Source: Planctomycetota bacterium
GTDB lineage: Bacteria > Planctomycetota > PUPC01 > JACPCR01
Assembly: GCA_030740295.1 (NCBI GenBank)
Contig: JASLXP010000403.1
Location: forward strand, 1 to 14,995
Length of the DNA stretch: 14,995 nt
Direction: 5' to 3'
Part shown: positions 6,953-13,900 of the stretch, piece by piece
How positions within the stretch are numbered: the first letter of the stretch is position 1
Layout of the letters: each line of letters begins with the position of its first letter
Translations under genes and position numbers: made by a program
The notes under the pieces: model-generated
What the model saw: only the letters and a program-made list of their open reading frames with translations
What the model was told of the DNA's origin: nothing
Databases searched by the model: none

Positions 6953-8035
6953 TCACCTGTAATCCTCATACGCCTGGAGAAGGGCATCGAGGTTTTCGAT
7001 GGGCGTGTCGGCCTGGATGTTGTGCGCAGTACAGAGGATGTACCCGCCCCCGGTCGCCATTGCTTCGATCCTGTCTTTCACTTCATTGCGTACGTCTTCC
7101 GGTGAGCCGAAAGGCATGGTCTGCTGGATCGAAATGCCGCCGTGAAAGGCGAGCCGGTCGCCGAATTCGTCTTTGAGCTCCCGGTGCACCATGTCCTCTG
7201 CTTCCGGTTGAAGCGATTGAAGAACGTCGAGTCCCCGCTCGATCATCAGAGGAATGATGGGCCTGACAGAGCCGCACGTATGGTGGATAACGCGAAGATC
7301 AGATCTCTTGGCGATATCGATGAAACGGGCAAAGCCCTCCCCCACAAACTCGACCCACATGGCCGGAGATATCAGAGGCGCCTTCTGCGACCCGAAATCG
7401 TCCCCTGTGAGCACAATGTCCAGCTTCCCATTCGCCGCATCAAAGATCCGTTCCGCGTAGCCGTAGTAGAACTCTCGAATCCTCGTGAAAAGGGCCTTTA
7501 CCATCTCAGGGTTGAGGCTCATGTCCATGAAGATGCTCTCGATGGATCGGAGATACATGGCCGGTTTGAGCTGGGAGATTCGGTTGAGGCGGTCGCCCAT
7601 GAAGACCACGGCTCGCCCCTGATCCCGGATGGCTTCGCATTGGGACTCGATACCGCTGTAGTCAAACCAGTCGGGAGAAGGCCAGTGGTCGTAATCCTGG
7701 ATTTCTTCAATGGTGACAGCGGACGCCAGAGGCGAAAAGGCCACCTCTTTGTACGTCTCGACGCCGCCTCCTGCTTCGACATTCACGGTCTTGCGGAGAA
7801 CGCCCCAGATGTCCTCATCGGTACCGTCCGGGAACTGTCTCAGCGGAGGGCCGATGTAATCCGGCCCCTCGATGTATCGCAGGTCTACATCATGAGAATC
7901 GAGAAGCGCGTCTATAGAAACGTCAAGTCTTCCTTTGAGCTTCTGTTTAAAACCGGCCGAGGCCCAGAAATCCAAAGGAACTCGATCAGGCTCCTCGAAA
8001 TCCAATGCCATGAGTGTGCGTTCGCGTGAATCCAT
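6953..8035 (-). CDS. UroD-family protein, MtaA/CmuA-like methyltransferase candidate, intact zinc motif
   Basis: A protein of 360 residues, the normal length for the uroporphyrinogen-decarboxylase superfamily. The N-terminus MDSRERTLMALDFEEPDRVP is the standard family opening and fixes the start at 8035. A GTG at 8122 in the same frame would add 29 unrelated residues and overlap the upstream stop. The best Shine-Dalgarno is GGAG 12 bases upstream, rather far. HHTCG places His252 and Cys254, and Cys335 lies in YILCTAHNIQADTPIENL; this His-x-Cys...Cys set matches the zinc ligands of methylcobamide:CoM methyltransferases such as MtaA. The family includes cytoplasmic enzymes that move methyl groups to or from corrinoid proteins, as well as true HemE. 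HemE is unlikely here given the zinc motif and divergence. No corrinoid protein or activator is adjacent, so the substrate is unknown. It lies 67 bases downstream of a second UroD gene, probably one operon. Confidence 0.85.
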   Translation of the reverse strand: MDSRERTLMALDFEEPDRVPLDFWASAGFKQKLKGRLDVSIDALLDSHDVDLRYIEGPDYIGPPLRQFPDGTDEDIWGVLRKTVNVEAGGGVETYKEVAFSPLASAVTIEEIQDYDHWPSPDWFDYSGIESQCEAIRDQGRAVVFMGDRLNRISQLKPAMYLRSIESIFMDMSLNPEMVKALFTRIREFYYGYAERIFDAANGKLDIVLTGDDFGSQKAPLISPAMWVEFVGEGFARFIDIAKRSDLRVIHHTCGSVRPIIPLMIERGLDVLQSLQPEAEDMVHRELKDEFGDRLAFHGGISIQQTMPFGSPEDVRNEVKDRIEAMATGGGYILCTAHNIQADTPIENLDALLQAYEDYR

Positions 8036-8102
8036 GATTGGAGTGTGCTCCGGAGAACGAGTTACGTATGGCCCTGATAGCCTTCGAGAAACAACAGACT
8101 GT

Positions 8103-9218
8103 TCAGGGACGGACTGCCTCACGTGCCAATGCGAGGAACTCCTGCAGCTTGCCGGTCGAGGTCAGGGGTGTGACCGGGCTGCCGACGGAAACAATAAAGC
8201 GGCCGCTACGGCGTCCAATCGCGGCCTGCTCTTCAAGAGATTGCGCCATTTCTTCGCGGCTGCCTTTCTGTAGTACCCCAATCGGATCAATATTGCCGAG
8301 CAGGCAGGTCCTGCCTCCGACCGATTCATCGATCTCGGACATCTCGATGCGAAATCCCTTCTTGCTTTCTTCCAGCGACAGGCCATCCGGGCCCAGATCG
8401 ACGAGGTCCACCAGCCGGTCGCTCACATCCCCGCAGAAATAATGGATGCACGGCAGATCCAGTTCCCGGCATGTGTCTATCACTTGCCTGAGACCGGGCA
8501 CGGCAAACTCGCGAAAATGTTCCACGGAGATGATGTCCTTCGATGCATAGCAGTCTTCAATCCAGACGCCATCAACACCAGCCGCGGCAAGGGCTCTGAT
8601 CCGCTCGAGCGTATTGGCGGTCACTTTTTCGAGGAAATAGATCAGGAGTTCCTGGCCAACCATGAGATTCATCATCAGCTCCTCGAAACCAAAGTAAGAG
8701 TAGGCGCTCCACAAGGGCGACCCGACGCTGCCAAGGGTAAAACGGCCATCGCCAAATTCCTCTATCATCGCCTGAGCCAGATCGAGTGAGCCGTCAGAAA
8801 GCAGTGATTCGCTGGTGACGGATGGGATGAGTGAATCCACATCATCTTTGGAATGGACGCGGCACTTGATGACATTGACTTCTCCTCCCGGCGGCGGCTT
8901 GAAAATCTCTGTCTCGCTGCCTTGAGCCTCATCCACAAGAAGAACATTCTCACCTTTCTGAATGACCGAATGCTGCTCACGCCACTGACGCGATTGCCCC
9001 CAGTTCGCAGCCACCCAGTCGATGTCCAGCGCGGCATAGAGATCTCTTGCCACTCGCAGATGGTTCTGGATGCTGCCATCCCGATTGGACCACCAGAGCT
9101 CATCGGTAACTTCCTCCCAATGGTCACGGAGAAAGATCCCAAGATAAGGAATCACCACAGGGAACTCAGTTACTGTCTCGCCTCGCAGGACCCTTTTCAG
9201 TTTCTCTTCACCGGTCAT
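8103..9218 (-). CDS. UroD-family protein with a degenerate metal motif
   Basis: A protein of 371 residues starting MTGEEKLKRVLRGETVTEFP, a UroD-superfamily opening. The start at 9218 is supported by a strong AGGAGG nine bases upstream. Family features include GVWIEDCYASKDIIS, the HYFCGDV segment (His259, Cys262), then LGNIDPIGVLQKGS and the C-terminal FIVSVGSP. Compared with its neighbour, the Cys-Gly is kept but the histidine sits three residues before the cysteine instead of two, and the late cysteine is replaced in the SVGSP stretch. A canonical zinc site is therefore not evident. It may use other ligands, act on a different donor, or have lost methyltransferase activity. It is probably the first gene of a two-gene unit with 6953-8035. 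The two proteins are clearly different and not a recent duplication. Confidence 0.85.
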   Translation of the reverse strand: MTGEEKLKRVLRGETVTEFPVVIPYLGIFLRDHWEEVTDELWWSNRDGSIQNHLRVARDLYAALDIDWVAANWGQSRQWREQHSVIQKGENVLLVDEAQGSETEIFKPPPGGEVNVIKCRVHSKDDVDSLIPSVTSESLLSDGSLDLAQAMIEEFGDGRFTLGSVGSPLWSAYSYFGFEELMMNLMVGQELLIYFLEKVTANTLERIRALAAAGVDGVWIEDCYASKDIISVEHFREFAVPGLRQVIDTCRELDLPCIHYFCGDVSDRLVDLVDLGPDGLSLEESKKGFRIEMSEIDESVGGRTCLLGNIDPIGVLQKGSREEMAQSLEEQAAIGRRSGRFIVSVGSPVTPLTSTGKLQEFLALAREAVRP

Positions 9219-9227
9219 GATTGATCT

Positions 9228-9233
9228 CCTCCT
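9228..9233 (-). promoter_or_regulatory. Strong Shine-Dalgarno of the upstream UroD gene
   Basis: On the minus strand the sequence reads AGGAGGAG with AGGAGG nine bases from the ATG at 9218. It settles the start of the 371-residue protein. No clear minus-strand promoter was found in the rest of 9219-9400. Confidence 0.7.
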
Positions 9234-9375
9234 GATGCGCCAGCCCGGCCCGATCTTCGAAGGGCAACTTTCATGCTACCTGCCCCTCCCGAAAACTCCA
9301 TCTGTCAGAAAACGAAAGCTCGACGAAAAGAACTGGGACTGAGCCGCCTGGATGGACAACACCAGCCATTTGCAT

Positions 9376-9418
9376 GTGAACGCGAGAGGATTTCACGTCC
9401 TTTACGGACTGTTCACGT
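9376..9418. promoter_or_regulatory. Cluster of TTCAC/GTGAA half-sites at the small-gene promoter
   Basis: GTGAAC (9376-9381) is the inverse of GTTCAC (9411-9416), and TTCACGT occurs twice in direct orientation (9392-9398 and 9412-9418), 20 bases apart, about two helical turns. The sites straddle the -35 and reach up to the -10, which is how an operator is often placed. No regulator gene is in the window, and chance cannot be excluded. Confidence 0.3.
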
Positions 9419-9428
9419 TTGGTATGAT
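9401..9428 (+). promoter_or_regulatory. Extended -10 promoter for the 66-residue gene
   Basis: TTTACG (9401-9406) serves as -35, 16 bases before TATGAT (9423-9428). The bases TGG just before the -10 make an extended TGn motif. Transcription would start near 9435, leaving about 55 bases of leader before the ATG at 9489. Good match by eye; not tested. Confidence 0.5.
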
Positions 9429-9488
9429 CTCTTCATCAACGATTTTTCGAAGGATTCATTTACTGCTCCCAGAAAGGACGATTTCATC

Positions 9489-9689
9489 ATGGCATTACCA
9501 CGCATGAAAATCGCAGATTTGGATGTGGACAGCCTGGACAGGCTCACAGACATGGAAGATGCCTATGGGGCAACCATCGTTGCTGTTCAACCGGTCTACT
9601 CAGTTTCGAAACTCTCTGCCGATCAGATGGAGAAAGTGCAGGCGCTCGAAGACGAGTTAGATGTCGTTCTGATCGCCTATGAGAATTGA
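9489..9689 (+). CDS. Small acidic protein of unknown function, 66 residues
   Basis: I do not recognise this protein. The frame could be extended upstream to 9273, but the added residues look like untranslated leader and would include the promoter. The ATG at 9489 has an AAAGGA ten bases upstream and lies downstream of the predicted promoter, so it is preferred; a second ATG five codons in (MKIADL) is possible. The sequence reads as helix (DVDSLDRLTDMEDA), strand (ATIVAVQPV), helix (SADQMEKVQALEDELD), strand (VVLIAYEN), a compact acidic alpha/beta unit. There is no signal peptide, membrane segment or cysteine. It stops five bases before the stop codon of the convergent type III polyketide synthase and is divergent from the UroD genes. 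Function cannot be stated. Confidence 0.7.
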   Translation: MALPRMKIADLDVDSLDRLTDMEDAYGATIVAVQPVYSVSKLSADQMEKVQALEDELDVVLIAYEN

Positions 9690-9694
9690 ACGAT

Positions 9695-10924
9695 TCAGCC
9701 ACGAACAGGTTCCTGCGCCTTCGCGAGAAAGCCCTGCAGCATCGGTGCGCTTTCGGCATCGGCCGTCCGTTGAACATGTCTTGTTACAGGCTGTAGAAGG
9801 AAGCCTTCGATGGTGAGGCCCGGCCCGAAGCCGAGCGCGGCTATGGGTGCATCGCATCCGCGCTTCAGGCACTCGTCAAGGACGAAGAAGATGGTCGAGC
9901 TGGACATGTTCGAGTAATCGCGCAAGACACTGAACGAAGGCTCTATCTGCTCGTCGTTCCACTCGAATGCAAGCTGGAGCTCTTCGAGGATCTTTCGGCC
10001 GCCGGGATGAATGGCCCAGGTGCCGATTTCCTTGGGCGCAATATTTCCATCGAGCAGGCGATCGATAAAGACTCCGGCCTCTCTGGTGAGAGTTTCCGGC
10101 ACTTGAGGGGACAGCCTCATTTCGAAGCCGGTATCACCAATGCGCCAGCTCATCTGGTCGAGTGAATGATCACTGACGATGGAATGTGTATGAAGGACTC
10201 TGGCCAGCGGCGTTTCTGACCGTCCCTCCCCCGCAAACACCGCGGCGCCACAGCCATCGCCGAAGAGGCAGTGGGCAAACATGAAATCAGGCTCGGGGCG
10301 CTTCTGAAAATGCAGGGAGCAAAGCTCGACCGCTACCTGCAACACCACCGCGTCCGGGTTACCCCGAACGATATCTTCCGCGGCACGAATCCCGGTAAAT
10401 CCAGCGTAGCAACCCATGAATCCCAGGAGCTGCCGATTAACGTCCGCGCGCAGACCGAGACGCTGCTGAAGAAGCACGTCCGGCCCCGGCGCGAAGAAAC
10501 CAGTACAGGTGCAGACGATCAGGTGAGTGACGTCCTCAGGTGAGAGATCCGCTTTGCGCAAAGCAGAACGGGCCGCCTCCTCAGCCAGTTTTACGCTCCA
10601 ACCTTCGAACAATGACATCCGCGCCGCGGTGGTCGGAAACGGTTCCAACTCCCAGGTCGGCGGATAGAACTGAAAGCCGCATGGATCGGATTCGAGGTAG
10701 TCGGGGATGGCAGTGAAACGGTTTTCGATCCCGCTGCTCGGAAAGACGCGCTCGACCAGGGCCATCGCACGGTCACGCTTTACGCTCGGGGGTGCCGCGG
10801 CAAGTGTGTTCACCATGAACGCTGCCGCCTGCTGCTGGCTGAGCCTGTGTGGAGGGAGCGATGTACCGATGCTCAGCAGGTTCATTGTTGGGTAATCGAG
10901 TGTCTTCCGACGTTCAGGATTCAT
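9695..10924 (-). CDS. Type III polyketide synthase (chalcone/stilbene synthase superfamily)
   Basis: A protein of 409 residues, close to the family's usual 350-420. The catalytic triad is complete: Cys172 in GFMGCYAG, His306 in WAIHPGG and Asn339 in DYSNMSSS, corresponding to Cys164, His303 and Asn336 of plant chalcone synthase. FGDGCGAAVF and the C-terminal GFGPGLTIEGFLL are further family signatures. These homodimeric cytoplasmic enzymes condense an acyl-CoA starter with malonyl-CoA units to give pyrones, resorcinols or similar products. Starter and product cannot be read from the sequence. The start at 10924 is chosen for an AAGGG four to five bases upstream; an ATG at 10936 (four codons earlier) and one at 10885 remain possible. 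It follows the large HEAT/hydrolase-like gene by 41 bases with no visible promoter, so co-transcription is likely. No tailoring methyltransferase or oxidase of the usual alkylpyrone/alkylresorcinol operons is adjacent. Confidence 0.93.
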   Translation of the reverse strand: MNPERRKTLDYPTMNLLSIGTSLPPHRLSQQQAAAFMVNTLAAAPPSVKRDRAMALVERVFPSSGIENRFTAIPDYLESDPCGFQFYPPTWELEPFPTTAARMSLFEGWSVKLAEEAARSALRKADLSPEDVTHLIVCTCTGFFAPGPDVLLQQRLGLRADVNRQLLGFMGCYAGFTGIRAAEDIVRGNPDAVVLQVAVELCSLHFQKRPEPDFMFAHCLFGDGCGAAVFAGEGRSETPLARVLHTHSIVSDHSLDQMSWRIGDTGFEMRLSPQVPETLTREAGVFIDRLLDGNIAPKEIGTWAIHPGGRKILEELQLAFEWNDEQIEPSFSVLRDYSNMSSSTIFFVLDECLKRGCDAPIAALGFGPGLTIEGFLLQPVTRHVQRTADAESAPMLQGFLAKAQEPVRG

Positions 10925-10965
10925 GATTCCCTTCATTCCTGGTGCTTACAGCGTTTCATGTGCTG

Positions 10966-13900
10966 CTACTTTCTAACCACTCCCTTCAACCGTACAGGCC
11001 GGTCGCAGCGAAAAAACGTTAACGCTTCACCATCATCTCCAACGGGCACTCGGGCGATACCTTCTTCTTTTCCGTAAACAATCCAGTCCATTGGCTCCTT
11101 CACTTCGGGCAACTCGCCTCCATCGACGGGTATCACCTTCAATTCTCCGCTGATACACGAAGCACGAATCAGACCTTCCGATTGAACGATGACTTCATCG
11201 CCTTTCTCCTCTACTTTTAACAGCGGCGCTTCGCTCAGCACTGCAATGCCGGAGTGTGAGGCGACAAACTTACCGGTGAAGTTTTCAGCGATCACTGCGC
11301 CCGACATGCCCCCGCCCACTGAGGGATTGCGGACGCCGGTCAGGAGATCGATGCCGGTATAGACATGCTTTTCACTGACGCCGCGGAAGTATCTCGTGGC
11401 TGAGGCAGCGGTGAGAGTTTCTGTGGACAGTGACTGATGAAGTATCGGTTTATCCAGTCTGAGGCCGATGCCGTGTTTCTGTTGGATGCCTGTGATCACT
11501 GTACGCAGGGCCTTCAGATAATCCTGGGAAGCATGCTCGACTGAATCGAACAGTACGGCTCCTTTGAATTCAGGAGCACGCCACAGCGCGAGAATTGGGT
11601 TGCCCTTGTGCTTAAACAGAGGTTCCGCTCGCGCCCCGCTCAGTATCAATCGCCCTGCAATCCGGCCTGTCGCGGTGATTTCGCTTTCGCCTGCCCTGAA
11701 CTCTGTGAGGGCAGATCGCTTCGTGGCATCCAGCACATTCACCTGAACATCCTTCTCCCATGGCCAGTCTTTATTCAGCTTGCCGTCGAGGTCGGCAGGA
11801 GTGCTTGCTTCGCGGCTGTTGTCCGCGGTCAGATCGCGGTGGACGATCAGCAGGCCGGGATACTCTTTGAGCCATTTCGTGATGGACTCGATGGTCGCGT
11901 CAGTCAGAAGACTCGGGTCGTACGAAACGATCAACCGATACTTCGACAGGTCGAGCTTCGAGACTTTGTTGATATCGCAGAGATAGTCGTACTCGTTGAG
12001 GAGCGCTTGGGCCGGCACAAGAGGGTTAGCGCTGCGGGGATGGGACCAGACGGATATGCCGTTACGGATGGCGAGGGCCTGGGGCCTGGGATGCCGTCGG
12101 GGCAGGCTGTTGAAAAGGCGGACGCAGTCCTTCACATACTTGCCGTAGTAGAGGAAGCCGCGGTTGAAGCGTTCCTTGTCCGCCTCGACCTGCATGGGGA
12201 TTCGTTTTTTTTCGGCGATGTCTTCCTCGGTCTCGAGGGCCACTTCGTTCTCGTCGAGATCATCCGGATCGGCAGTGGGGTCTGCAGCCTCGGCGAGGTC
12301 TTCGGCCTTGGGAGTTTCTTTGGCGAGCTCGTAATCCTTCTCCGCGCCGCGGAACGAATATTGAATAGCCCGTTCCAGGTCTGCACTGCCGGGATAGAGA
12401 TCTTCCGCCACGATCTGCACTCCCGAGAGTTGATGCATGCTGCCTCTGAAATCCTTGGCAACGAAAATCCAGACGCTGAAGAACCCCGTATCCGCTCCTG
12501 CCAGGTAGGCGGTTATCGTGTCCGCATAGGCCCGGTGTCCTCGGCTGGTCATGGGGGAGGTGGGGACACGCTGCGTGCGCTTCACGGGATTCATCTCATA
12601 GCCGCCGATGCCGAGGCTTAGCCAGAGGATGGGGCGTTCCGGCCAGAGGGTCTTGTAGCGGCGAACCATGTCGTAGGCCGCAATGCGCGTGCAGCCCTTG
12701 TAGTGATAAACGCCGCCGACATCGAACTTCCAACGCAGGTCTGCAGGATTTGGGCCCGCGCCCAGCAGTCCCTGCTCGGGCAGGAAGGTGCAGACCTGCA
12801 ATCCCGGCCGCAGCCTGGCGTATTTGAGATGAACGTAATCGTAGAGTTCGTTGAAGCCATCAATGACGCGCTCGAGAGCCCAATGATGCCAGGCGCGAGA
12901 TTCGGTCCTGGAAAGGTTCTTCATGTCACCTTTGATGCGATCCGGATTGATACCCGCGTCCAGGCAAAACAGCCGCCAGCCGGCCGGCCAGAGCGTGTCG
13001 GGTTTTGAATTCATGGACTCTTCGCCAAACACAAGACCGTCGATGTACGGCAAGACATCCGGCTTCAGCGCGGCATCAATCTGGCCTCTGAAATTATCAC
13101 GGATAACCGGGTCGACCATGACCATTCCGGGGTTACCGACGGTTTCGATGCGGGAGAAGATGATCTTGCCCGCGTCGTGCGCTGCCTTCGCTGCCTCGCC
13201 CAGTCTGGTGGAGAAAAGATAGTATGCGTCGAAGGGCGAGTTGACCGAATCCGATCCCATCCCGCACAGCCATGAGAGGTTTCGCTTTCCTTGAACACTG
13301 TGCGCGGCCGGCAGGGACGGCGGCGGCGCAATGCCCTTTGCCCTGGCGAGCGCCTCTCGGAGATAGAGTTCTACGGCCTTGTCTGTTTCTTCATCGGCCG
13401 CGGCCTGGAGGAGCGCGGCATGCTGTGCAACCGCGTGACTGACCATCAGAGGGGCAACCTTCAATCGCACCCAGCGATAGGGATCGCGGATGGCTTTCAG
13501 CAGAAACGGCAGGCCCCGTTTGGGGTCGCGTTTCATCAACAGTTCAATGGCCAGGGCCCGGGCGTATTCGTCTTGATTCGAGCACGCGGCTTCCAGGTCT
13601 GCGAGAGAAGTTGCATCTCGCATCGCTGCCAGTTCTCTGATGATTTTCATGCGCAGATAGGTGTGTTCGATGGCGAGGTCGAACAGCCTCTGTTCCCGCC
13701 CTGTCTCTGGTCGATGGGGAGCGAGCGCGAGCCTCGCCGCGTCGGCCACTTCCTTCTGCGGGTCATTCGTTAGCCTTTTAAGAATGCCGACCACCCGGGC
13801 AGAGGGGGGCTCGCCAAGGGCGGAGGCCGCGGCGACGACGATACGGTCATCGGGATCGTCGAGGTATTCGGCAATCTGCGCGGCCTCGATTGTTTCTACA

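Noticed and set aside
7142..8029. 295-codon open frame on the plus strand
   Set aside because: It is antisense to the UroD gene at 6953-8035, whose zinc motif and family N-terminus are unmistakable.
8036..8122. N-terminal extension of the 360-residue UroD protein to a GTG at 8122
   Set aside because: The added 29 residues do not fit the family opening, there is no usable Shine-Dalgarno, and it would overlap the upstream stop codon.
6953..9218. Haem biosynthesis (HemE) assignment for the UroD pair
   Set aside because: One protein carries the MtaA-type zinc ligands, both are diverged from HemE, and no other haem gene is nearby.
9273..9488. N-terminal extension of the 66-residue protein to an ATG at 9273
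   Set aside because: The extension would include the predicted promoter and half-sites, and its residues look unstructured and unlike the rest.
11608..12621. 337-codon open frame on the plus strand
   Set aside because: It is the antisense shadow of the HEAT/hydrolase-like gene in high-GC sequence, with no domain of its own.
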